Positions 58,158-64,000 of a stretch of 64,000 nucleotides of DNA are shown here, piece by piece; position 1 is the stretch's first letter, and each line of letters starts with the position of its first letter. The notes under the pieces were generated by a model. That model was not told the DNA's origin, searched no databases, and was given only the letters and a program-made list of their open reading frames with translations. Made by a program: the position numbers and the translations under genes. The stretch comes from Streptacidiphilus sp. 4-A2 (GTDB lineage Bacteria; Actinomycetota; Actinomycetes; Streptomycetales; Streptomycetaceae). Location of the stretch: positions 1,860,001 to 1,924,000 of the forward strand of contig JAAFYY010000001.1 in assembly GCA_014284505.1 (NCBI GenBank). Direction: 5' to 3'.

Positions 58158-58367
58158 TCAGCCCCAGTCCTCGTCGTTGGGCTGGGCGCTGCCGCTGGGC
58201 GTCGGGGCGGCGGTGGTGGCGACCGTGTCGGCGGTACGGTGCAGGGTGCCGGCGTGGCCGTGCCCGCCGACGCCGCCGAGGGCGGTGCACAGTGTCAGCA
58301 GCAGTGCGGCCGTGCCCAGCGTGGCGGCGACGCGGCGGCGGGCGGAGGATTCGGTGCTGGCAGCCAT
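58158..58367 (-). CDS. Small secreted peptide of unknown function
   Basis: Sixty-nine residues from the ATG at 58367 (MAASTESSARRRVAAT). A basic n-region, a hydrophobic core (TLGTAALLLTLCTALGG) and small residues after it look like a signal peptide. The mature part is short, His/Thr/Ala-rich and ends in the acidic NDEDWG. The gene is 162 bases past the start of cysD on the same strand. It could be a lipopeptide-like or structural small protein or a precursor, but no leader/core pattern is clear and no modifying enzyme for a ribosomal peptide is adjacent. Not recognised. Confidence 0.5.
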   Translation of the reverse strand: MAASTESSARRRVAATLGTAALLLTLCTALGGVGGHGHAGTLHRTADTVATTAAPTPSGSAQPNDEDWG

Positions 58368-58761
58368 GAGAATTCGTCCATTCCGATCGGTCCCGGTTTG
58401 CATGAGGAAGACATTAGGCGGGCCCGGCTTCGAACCTTTATCGTTTCCGCTTCGGGCTGCCCGGCGGACGATAACCGGACTCGCAAATGCCACCGGCCTG
58501 TGCCGGAGGGCGAAAGCGGATCGGCTTCCTCCGGTCGGGGCCGCCCTTTCCGGCGCGTTCCGCGGCCGGACGGCGCCGCCCGCCGGGAGCCCCCGAGCTG
58601 CTCCCGCTCCCGCCCCGGCCGGCCCGCCCAGCTGCGGCTTCCCGCCCCCAAGTGGGCTTCCGCACACCGATAACGAAAGAAAATCGCCGCCGTCTAGGGT
58701 CATCCTGTCGGCCGGCTCCCACCCCACCGGCTGCTGCTTCCGAGCTCCCAGGAGACACAGC
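58368..58761. promoter_or_regulatory. Divergent gene-free interval with lower GC patches
   Basis: It separates a minus-strand small peptide gene from a plus-strand remnant. AT-richer patches lie at about 58434-58448 (CTTTATCGTTTCC) and 58668-58685 (CGATAACGAAAG), with a further CGATAAC at about 58470; these related sequences could be binding sites. TAGGGT at about 58695 is a possible plus-strand -10 box. Confidence 0.35.
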
Positions 58762-59001
58762 ATGATCAAGTCAGCCGTAATGATCGGCGGCGGCACCGCG
58801 GGGTGGATGAGCGCCACCTGCGCGAAGGCTGCTTTCGGCGGCCGGGCCGAAGTCACCCCGGTCGAATCCGGCCGAATACCGGGCATCCGCGTCACAAAGA
58901 CCGCATCCGGCACCGTCCGGAATTTCCCCGGCCGGATCGGACCGGACGGACACGAATGGGTGTCCGAATATACGGGCTCCGACGGGTCCGGAGCCGGATT
59001 C
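58762..59001 (+). pseudogene. Tryptophan-halogenase N-terminal remnant
   Basis: The ATG at 58762 follows GGAGA and gives MIKSAVMIGGGTAGWMSA, the FAD motif unique to flavin-dependent tryptophan halogenases. Homology is weaker in the next 50 residues (KAAFGGRAEVTPVESGRI, then TVRNFPGRIGPDGHEW) and gone by about residue 80. Real halogenases have over 500 residues, with a WxWxIP motif and catalytic Lys, none of which appear. The frame stays open to 59307 by chance. It is a decayed or truncated gene, not an active halogenase. Confidence 0.7.
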
Positions 59002-59502
59002 CGGAACGGGAGCGGGCGCGGCAGCCATCGTGGCCACCGCGCGGGCCCGGTGGGGGCGCGGGCCGGCCCGCTCGCCTCCCGCGCGCGACCGTGGCAGCCT
59101 GCCGCCGCCGACCGCAGGGGCGCCGTCACCGGCGGCGCCAGGAATGCGGTCGGGCACGAACGGGTATCGACCCGGTTGTGCGGTCTTCTTCGGACTCACC
59201 CCGTCCGTCACCGGGCCCGGCCCGGGCGGTGCGCGGCGCCGGGGAGCACGGCAAGGGGCGGGGCGGCTTCGGGCAGCCGCTGCCGGCGGTACGGCCGGCC
59301 GGCCTGACCGCCGCCGCCTTCCGCCGCCGCCTTCCGCCGCCGCCCACCGATATCAACTGCCTGGCCGCACCGAACCGGTGGCCACCGGGGCCGGGCGCCC
59401 GCCCCATCCGCCCGGCGCGGCCCCGCCCGGTGACCAGCGCGGTCACCGCCGCACTGCCGCCGACCCGCCCGGCACCACCGACCGAGACCGAGGAGGACCG
59501 AC
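59002..59502 (+). other. Gene-free interval with a short simple repeat
   Basis: No supported protein. At about 59310-59345 a GC-rich simple repeat based on CTTCCGCCGCCGC occurs about two and a half times. The rest may be the decayed body of the halogenase gene, but nothing recognisable is left. Confidence 0.45.
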
Positions 59503-59781
59503 ATGTCCGGAACCCCACCGCAGGAAGTGCCCGAGCGCCAGCGGCAGCTCGACCGGCTCGACGAGGCCGTCATCGCGCTGCTCCAGGAAAGAGGGCTGGC
59601 CGCCCGGCAGTTGCGGGCGCTGCGCCGCGCCTCCTCCCTGCCCGCGTCCGAACTGGCCGACGACAACCGGCTGCTGGCCCGCTACCGGGAGGCCTTCGGC
59701 AGTTCCGGAACCGACATCGGGCTGGCGCTGCTGGCCCTGGCCCAGTCGCGCACCACCGCGCGGGACCAGGCCGCCGCCTGA
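59503..59781 (+). CDS. Chorismate-mutase-like protein (AroQ type)
   Basis: Ninety-two residues, all helical by composition. The ATG at 59503 follows GAGGAGGACCG. RQLDRLDEAVIALLQERG at the start is the first helix of AroQ chorismate mutases (Arg plus LD..I..LL pattern); LADDNRLLARYREAFG matches the third. The Lys and some catalytic positions are not obvious, so activity is not certain. Cluster copies feed prephenate into 4-hydroxyphenylglycine or tyrosine-type monomers. It is closed by a very strong terminator. Confidence 0.6.
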   Translation: MSGTPPQEVPERQRQLDRLDEAVIALLQERGLAARQLRALRRASSLPASELADDNRLLARYREAFGSSGTDIGLALLALAQSRTTARDQAAA

Positions 59782-59796
59782 AGGCTCCCGACCGGC

Positions 59797-59846
59797 TGTG
59801 CCCGGGGAGCGCCCCGTACCCCGCGGGGCCGCGCTCCCCGGGCACA
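59797..59846 (+). terminator. Very strong hairpin terminator
   Basis: TGTGCCCGGGGAGCGC (59797-59812) pairs perfectly with GCGCTCCCCGGGCACA (59831-59846), 16 bp. The 18-base loop can fold on itself (CCCCG with CGGGG). It follows the chorismate-mutase-like gene by 16 bases and isolates it from the next gene. Confidence 0.8.
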
Positions 59847-59898
59847 CCGCCGAAGCATCACCCCACCCGCACTCCGTGTCCGTCGAAAGGACCCGCTC

Positions 59899-60507
59899 AT
59901 GACCCCCCTCCCAGTTCCGAGACCCGGGGCTCGTCCATCCCCCTGCACCGGGTGAAGGAGGTGCTGCGGACTCCGTTCCAGCTGAACACCTGGCGCCATC
60001 TGCTGTTCGCCGCCCTCGGACCGCTCAGCATCGCCGCGCTGGAGGGCACCGCGCGGGTGCTGCGTCCCGGTTCGGGACAGGGCAACTCGCACAATGTGCT
60101 GCTGCTGGCCGTGGTCCTGGTCGCGGTGGTGCTGGTCGGCCCGGCCTATGAGCGGCTGCGGGCCCGGCTGGTGCTCGGCGAGGACGTCGGCCGCCGCGGT
60201 CGCGGCCGCGGGGGATCGGCCGCGGCGCGCTGTTCTTCCTGTTCAACCTGGTGCTCACCGCGGTGATGTTTCTGCTGGTGGCCGGCTGGGTGATCGTCTC
60301 CATCCGTAACCTCAGCTACCCGATCTGGGGCTGGGCTCCCTACCCGGACCCGGCCTGGGGCGGGCCGACGCCGCTGGGCGCGGTGCTGCTGCACTTCTCC
60401 GCCGGTGTGCTGCTGTTCTTCCTGCTGCCGTGGGCGGTGTCCGGATCACCCGCTGGCAGCTGACCGTCGACCGCCGGCTGATCGGCGACGACGGCAGCGG
60501 AAGCTGA
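59899..60507 (+). CDS. Small membrane protein resembling a bacterial sensor domain
   Basis: About 203 residues. The start MTPLPSSETRGSS needs one restored C near 59912. It then reads VLRTPFQLNTWRHLLFAALG, like the beginning of the sensor domain found ahead of actinomycete histidine kinases, with hydrophobic segments LLLAVVLVAVVLVGPAYERL, AVMFLLVAGWVIVSIRNLSY and a last one near GVLLFFLLPWAV. Frame breaks also lie near 60215 and 60440. It ends VDRRLIGDDGSGS with no kinase domain. A response-regulator gene faces it across a terminator. Its role as an orphan sensor is inference. Confidence 0.55.
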
Positions 60508-60599
60508 CCCGGCAGCGGCGGAACGCGGCGCGTTCCGCCCTGCTCGCACGATCCGCGACGCCCGCGGCCGGGCCTGTGCCCGGCGGCGGGCGGAGCGCC

Positions 60600-60629
60600 G
60601 AGCCGTTGCCCCCCGAGGGGCAACGGCTC
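60600..60629. terminator. Bidirectional terminator
   Basis: GAGCCGTTGCCCC (60600-60612) pairs perfectly with GGGGCAACGGCTC (60617-60629) over CCGA. It lies between the stops of the sensor-like gene and the response-regulator gene, overlapping the latter stop. Confidence 0.8.
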
Positions 60630-61398
60630 ATCGGCATCCGCAGCTCCTGCTGCCGACCCGGGCCGGCACCGGGGCGGCGGCCGGGCCCGACTGCCGCCGG
60701 CGGTGGCTGTGGTGCGGCGCCTGCGGCTGCTGCGGCGGCTGCTGCTGCTGGGCCAGGAAGCGCAGCACCGCCAGTACCCGCCGGTTGTACCGGCCGCCGT
60801 CGACGGCGACCCCGAGCTTGGTGTAGACCGACGCGATCCGCTTCTCCACCGTCCCCTCGGAGACCCGTAACTGCTCGGCGATGGCCTGGTTGGAGCTGCC
60901 CTGGGCCATCAGCCCGAGCACCTCGGACTCGCCCTGGCTCAGCCCGCCGAGGGCGCCGCGGCCGGCTCCGGGCCGGGCGGCGGGGGCGACGGCCCCGGCC
61001 ACCCTCGGATCCAGGAGGGTCTGCCCGGCCGCGACCCGGGCCAGCGAGTCCAGCAGCTCCGCGACGTCCGAGACCCGCTCCTGGAGCACGTATCCCGCGC
61101 TCCCGGCCACGGCGAACAGCTCCGCGGCGTCCTGCATCCGGGGCTCGGCGGCGAACATCAGCACTCCGGTGCCGGGGGCGAGATGGACCGCCGCCAGCGC
61201 GGCCGACAGGCCCTCACCCGGGTGGGCCGACCCGAGGACCGCGTTGAGCAGCAGCACGTCCGGACGGTGTGCCGCCACCAGCTCCGGCAGCCGCCGGGCA
61301 TGCGGAACGGCCGCGACCACCTGGTGGCCGTGGCCGTCGAGTACCTGCGCGAGTCCCGAGCGCAGCACCGCGCTGCCCTCCGCCACGATCAGGCGCAT
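60628..61398 (-). CDS. Atypical NarL/FixJ-type response regulator
   Basis: 256 residues. The receiver domain comes first (MRLIVAEGSAVLRSGLAQVL), then a LuxR-type HTH (LSQGESEVLGLMAQGSSNQ, AIAEQLRVSEGTVEKRIAS). The normal phospho-acceptor Asp is replaced: the strand reads RPDVLLLNAVLG where VVLD is expected, and the acidic pair is AEGS in place of AED. It therefore probably does not use ordinary phosphorylation. The HTH is followed by a long Gln/Pro/His-rich tail (QQQQPPQQPQAPHHSH). It starts at ATG 61398 after AAGGGAG. No kinase gene is adjacent. Confidence 0.83.
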   Translation of the reverse strand: MRLIVAEGSAVLRSGLAQVLDGHGHQVVAAVPHARRLPELVAAHRPDVLLLNAVLGSAHPGEGLSAALAAVHLAPGTGVLMFAAEPRMQDAAELFAVAGSAGYVLQERVSDVAELLDSLARVAAGQTLLDPRVAGAVAPAARPGAGRGALGGLSQGESEVLGLMAQGSSNQAIAEQLRVSEGTVEKRIASVYTKLGVAVDGGRYNRRVLAVLRFLAQQQQPPQQPQAPHHSHRRRQSGPAAAPVPARVGSRSCGCR

Positions 61399-61413
61399 GG
61401 CCTACTCCCTTCT

Positions 61414-61442
61414 CAGGGGCCCGCGTTCAACGCGGGCCCCTG
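61414..61442 (-). terminator. Hairpin directly upstream of the response-regulator ribosome binding site
   Basis: CAGGGGCCCGCG (61414-61425) pairs perfectly with CGCGGGCCCCTG (61431-61442) over TTCAA. It follows the hydroxylase stop (61486) by 43 bases and ends 16 bases before the regulator ATG, touching its ribosome binding site. It is either the terminator of the upstream operon or an attenuator for the regulator. Confidence 0.7.
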
Positions 61443-61485
61443 TCGGTCCTGTGGATGTCCGGGAGCGCTCCCCGGTGGCGGCCGG

Positions 61486-62502
61486 TCAGTCGAGCACGAG
61501 CCCGTCACCGGCCCGGTGCTGCCGGGAGCGGCGCAGGTCGGCCAGGACGAAGCTGCGCTGGAGCCAGCGGTCGCGGCCGTCGTAGCGGGGGCGGAAGGCG
61601 GTGCGGCCGTGGACGGTCACCCGGTTGTCCACGATCGCCAGGTCGCCGGGGACGAGCAGGACCGTCGAGGCGGTCAGGTCGAACAGCCGCTGGAGTTCCA
61701 GCAGGGCGTCCGCGGCGCGCGGGGTGAGCGGCCGGGTGGCCTCCAGGTCGACCCGCAGGTCGGGGTCGTCCGGGGCGCCGTGCAGCACCGCGTGGGGTTC
61801 GGTGCCGCCGCTTCCGGCGCCGAAGGAGGGCGGCGGCGCGGTGACGAACTCCGGCGCCGACAGCGCCTCCCGGGCCTCCGGTGTCAGCAGCGGGATCACC
61901 TGCCGGACGCAGGAGGTGCGCAGTCCGGCCACGCCCTCGTGGTCACTGCGCAGACAGAGCAGCATCACGAAGTCGGGGCGGTGCGGATGGAAGGCGTTCT
62001 CGTTGTGGAAGCCGAGCCGCACCGAGCCGGCGTTGCCCTGGAAGTCCTCCTGGCCGGGGACCGGGACCACGTCCTGCACCAGGGCGCCGGACTTCTCCGG
62101 GCGGAAGGCCGCCGGATCGCCGAGCCCGGCCGCGATCATCATCAGCGTCCCGGCCGGGACGGTGGCCCGACGCTGCACCGAGCCCGGCACCGTCGGGGTG
62201 CCCGGCAGCGTCTCCTGGTCCACCGGCAGGCCCCGGACCAGCAGGGTGCCGGTGGGGCCGCTGTCCCGGCGGAACCGGAGCAGTTCGCGGCGCACCCCGG
62301 CCGGCAGGTCGGACCAGGCGTCGCGGGCGGCGGCGGCCCAGCGCGGATCGTCGATCACCCCTCCGGCGGCGCCCGTCAGCCGCTCGGCGACGGCGTGCAC
62401 CCGGATCCGGCTCTCCAGATCGACCGGGACAACCGGGATCTCGGCGTCGCGCTCCAGCCGCGGGGTCGCCCGCGGCTCATAGGTGACTGGCATGGGTGGC
62501 AT
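61486..62502 (-). CDS. Clavaminate-synthase-like Fe(II)/2-oxoglutarate amino-acid hydroxylase
   Basis: Intact, 338 residues, of the VioC/AsnO/OrfP group that hydroxylates free amino acids at the beta carbon. It starts MPPMPVTYEPRATP. Iron ligands appear in GFHNENAFHPHRPDFVMLL (HxE) and VDNRVTVHGRTAFRPRYDG (second His); DRWLQRSFV gives the 2-oxoglutarate Arg. In this family the substrate is often Arg or Asn; which one is used here is not readable. It lies in one operon with a YbaK-like gene, mbtH and an SbnA-like gene, so it probably makes a hydroxylated NRPS monomer. This is different from the SyrP-type enzyme at 44615. Confidence 0.85.
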   Translation of the reverse strand: MPPMPVTYEPRATPRLERDAEIPVVPVDLESRIRVHAVAERLTGAAGGVIDDPRWAAAARDAWSDLPAGVRRELLRFRRDSGPTGTLLVRGLPVDQETLPGTPTVPGSVQRRATVPAGTLMMIAAGLGDPAAFRPEKSGALVQDVVPVPGQEDFQGNAGSVRLGFHNENAFHPHRPDFVMLLCLRSDHEGVAGLRTSCVRQVIPLLTPEAREALSAPEFVTAPPPSFGAGSGGTEPHAVLHGAPDDPDLRVDLEATRPLTPRAADALLELQRLFDLTASTVLLVPGDLAIVDNRVTVHGRTAFRPRYDGRDRWLQRSFVLADLRRSRQHRAGDGLVLD

Positions 62503-62527
62503 GGTCGTCTCCTCTCTTGTCTCTCGT

Positions 62528-63111
62528 TCAGGCCGCGGTGGCGGCGGGCGGCGCGGCGGCCGCGGACAGGGCGACCCGGGCGCTGAGCGGGGCCGCGATC
62601 TCGCGGTACTCGGGTGTCGGCAGCGCGACCGACAGGTCGAGCCGGGCGGCGTTGAAGTAGATCTCCTCCTGCTCCAGCAGGTCCCGGTCGGCGATCAGGG
62701 TGAGCGCCGGGTGGAAGGAGAACGGGATGATGGAGCCGCTGACGCAGCCGGTCAGCCGCTCGGCGGTGACCTGGTCGGCCATGCCGGCGCGGGTGCCGCC
62801 GACGCACTCCCGGACGGCGTCCAGGTCGACCCGGCGGTCCCCCTGGACGACGGCCAGGACATAGCGGGACTGCTTGCGGCCCAGGCCGACCCGGATCACC
62901 AGCGACTTGGCGGCCTGGTGCAGCGGGTGGCCGCGCAGCCGGCTGGCCGCCTCGGTCTGACCGGCCGGGGATGCTCCAGCAGCCGGTACCGGGCCTGCCC
63001 GGCGGACAGCGCCGCCATCAGCCGGGCATGGCTCGTACTCCCGGTACTGCTGGTGTTCTCGGCGCTGCTCGTGCCCCCGGTACTGCTCGTGTTCTCGGTA
63101 CTAGGCGACAC
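62528..63111 (-). CDS. YbaK/ProX-type aminoacyl-tRNA deacylase-like protein
   Basis: About 194 residues. The core reads SLVIRVGLGRKQSRYVLAVV, CVGGTRAGMADQ, TGCVSGSIIPFSFHPALTL, the region that carries the catalytic Lys and Gly-rich loop in YbaK proteins, and EIYFNAARLDLSVAL. The N-terminus begins with GTG at 63111 inside the mbtH end and has a Ser/Thr-rich repeat (SSTGGTSSAENTSSTG). A frame break lies near 62970. YbaK proteins hydrolyse wrongly charged tRNA. In a biosynthetic operon it may protect the cell from a tRNA mischarged with a non-standard amino acid made here. Confidence 0.72.
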
Positions 63112-63316
63112 GGTCCATCACCTCGGCGACCGACCGCGGACGCAGATCGGTCCAGTGTTCGGTGATCCACGCCAGGCTCTCCTCGTAGCCGGATTCGGCG
63201 AGCGCGACGTTCCAGCCCGCCGGCACATCGGCGAAGGTGGGCCAGAGGGAGTGCTGTCCCTCGTCGTTGACGAGGACGAGATAGCGGCCCTCGGGGTCCT
63301 CGAAGGGGTTGGCCAT
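63101..63316 (-). CDS. MbtH-like protein (second copy)
   Basis: Seventy-one residues, intact. Starts MANPFEDPEGRYLVLVND, then HSLWPTFADVPAGW and ITEHWTDLRPR, all classical MbtH features. The overlap with the YbaK-like gene (GTG inside its last codons) indicates co-translation. It lies far from the giant NRPS, so it probably serves another NRPS to the right of the window or partly complements the copy at 37598-37797. Confidence 0.92.
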   Translation of the reverse strand: MANPFEDPEGRYLVLVNDEGQHSLWPTFADVPAGWNVALAESGYEESLAWITEHWTDLRPRSVAEVMDRVA

Positions 63317-63378
63317 GACCGGTTCCTTTCTGCGACGGAATATGACGTACTGTCAGTTCAGGTGTGTGCGGCCGGTCT

Positions 63379-64000
63379 TCAGGCGCTGCCGGCCAGCATC
63401 GAGTCGTTCTCCTGCCAGGCGTCGGCGCCGTAGACGCCCTGCACCCAGTTGCGGTGGTAGACGGTGTCCAGGTAGCGCTCGCCCAGATCGGGCGAGATGG
63501 CGACGGCGGTCCTGGCGGCGGCTCCGCCGCGCTCGGCCGCGTCCGCCTCCAGCCAGGACAGCGCCCCGGCGACGACGGTGCCGGTCGAGCCGCCGAAGAC
63601 GAACCCCCGGGCGGCGAGCCGGTGGCAGGTGCGGATGGTCTCGGTCTCGGGGATCCGCACCACGTCGTCCACATAGCTCGGGTCGAGCAGCGCCGGCCGC
63701 ACGGCCGAGCCCAGGCCGGGGATCATCCGCGGGCCCTGGGGTCCGCCGAAGGTGATCGAGCCGACGCTGTCCACCGCGACGATCCGCACCCCGGGACGGT
63801 GCTCCCGGAACCAGCGGGCACAGCCCATCAGCGTGCCGGTGGTGCCGGCGCCGACGAAGAGCAGTTCCAGTCCGGGGAAGCGGCGGGCGATGGCGGGGGC
63901 GGTCCACCGGTAAGTGGGCCCGCCAGTTGTCGGCGTTGACGTACTGGTTGAGCCCACAGGTAGCGGCTGTCGCTCGCGCACAGCCGGCGCACCTGCGCCA
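63379..64000 (-). CDS. SbnA-like 2,3-diaminopropionate biosynthesis enzyme, 5'-truncated at window edge
   Basis: C-terminal two thirds of a PLP cysteine-synthase-like protein; the start lies beyond base 64000. Seen: FVGAGTTGTLMGCARWFREH, IVAVDSVGSITFGG, PRMIPGLGSAVRPALLD, FVFGGSTGTVVAGAL and VAISPDLGERYLDTVY, all close to SbnA/VioB-type proteins. SbnA joins O-phosphoserine and glutamate on the way to L-2,3-diaminopropionate. Its partner dehydrogenase (SbnB type) is not in the window. A frame break lies near 63910. It begins the operon that runs into mbtH, the YbaK-like gene and the hydroxylase. Confidence 0.82.
   Translation of the reverse strand, partial: GAGAPAVRERQPLPVGSTSTSTPTTGGPTYRWTAPAIARRFPGLELLFVGAGTTGTLMGCARWFREHRPGVRIVAVDSVGSITFGGPQGPRMIPGLGSAVRPALLDPSYVDDVVRIPETETIRTCHRLAARGFVFGGSTGTVVAGALSWLEADAAERGGAAARTAVAISPDLGERYLDTVYHRNWVQGVYGADAWQENDSMLAGSA

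Overview
The window reads as chromosomal DNA of a Streptomyces-like actinomycete. GC is very high and third positions are GC-rich. Purine-rich ribosome binding sites sit before isolated starts, GTG starts are frequent, and neighbouring genes are often coupled through ATGA, GTGA or TGATG overlaps. Almost everything recognisable is accessory secondary metabolism. No tRNA, rRNA, replication gene or CRISPR array was seen. Many genes that are plainly one protein are broken by single-base frame shifts, mostly next to G/C runs. I treat these as sequence error and annotate each gene as one unit.

Region 1 (1-5.3 kb, plus strand): the 3' end of an ABC-2 permease gene, a GNAT/FemAB-like acyltransferase, a luciferase-like flavin monooxygenase and a large XRE/NB-ARC/TPR regulator. 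A hairpin terminator separates it from the convergent minus-strand genes.

Region 2 (5.4-17.2 kb, minus strand): a cassette phzC-like, phzE-like, phzD-like plus an EntA/DhbA-like dehydrogenase. It should convert primary metabolites via chorismate and 2-amino-2-deoxyisochorismate to 3-hydroxyanthranilate. The phenazine-specific PhzF, PhzB and PhzG are not here. Two tailoring oxygenases (a FAD hydroxylase and a YdhR-like protein) lie downstream. A second SDR, an MFS exporter, a Tat-exported bicovalent-type FAD oxidase, an AtaL-like SRPBCC protein and a LuxR regulator lie upstream.

Region 3 (17.85-45.7 kb, minus strand): one long co-oriented array. In transcription order it holds a SyrP-type hydroxylase, a stand-alone A-T protein (glutamine-like code), a type II thioesterase, glutamate mutase S and E, an AsnRS-derived ligase without an anticodon domain, an orphan FMN glutamate-synthase domain, MbtH, a giant NRPS (A-T / C-A-T / C-A-T / C-T / C-A-T / C-A-T-TE), a free-standing condensation domain and an MFS exporter, ending at a strong terminator. 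The architecture suggests about six residues, supplied partly by dedicated amino-acid-building enzymes. Module 4 has no adenylation domain. Modules 1 and 5 carry a nearly identical 1.55-kb adenylation block with codon usage unlike the rest.

Region 4 (46.1-52.5 kb): a secreted polysaccharide-lyase-like protein, a cysteine-desulfurase-like PLP enzyme, an MMPL transporter and an MFS transporter. Their link to the peptide is unclear.

Region 5 (52.7-58.0 kb, minus strand): a sulfation cassette (CysD, CysN, a CysC with a degenerate ATP-sulfurylase-like N-terminus, a TauE/SafE permease and a sulfotransferase), which could supply PAPS and sulfate a product.

Region 6 (58.2-64 kb): a small secreted peptide, a tryptophan-halogenase remnant, a chorismate-mutase-like protein, an orphan membrane sensor, an atypical response regulator, a clavaminate-synthase-like hydroxylase, a YbaK-like deacylase, a second MbtH, and the 3' part of an SbnA-like 2,3-diaminopropionate enzyme gene running off the right edge. 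This looks like the flank of further NRPS supply genes. Whether regions 2-6 form one supercluster or two adjacent clusters cannot be decided here.
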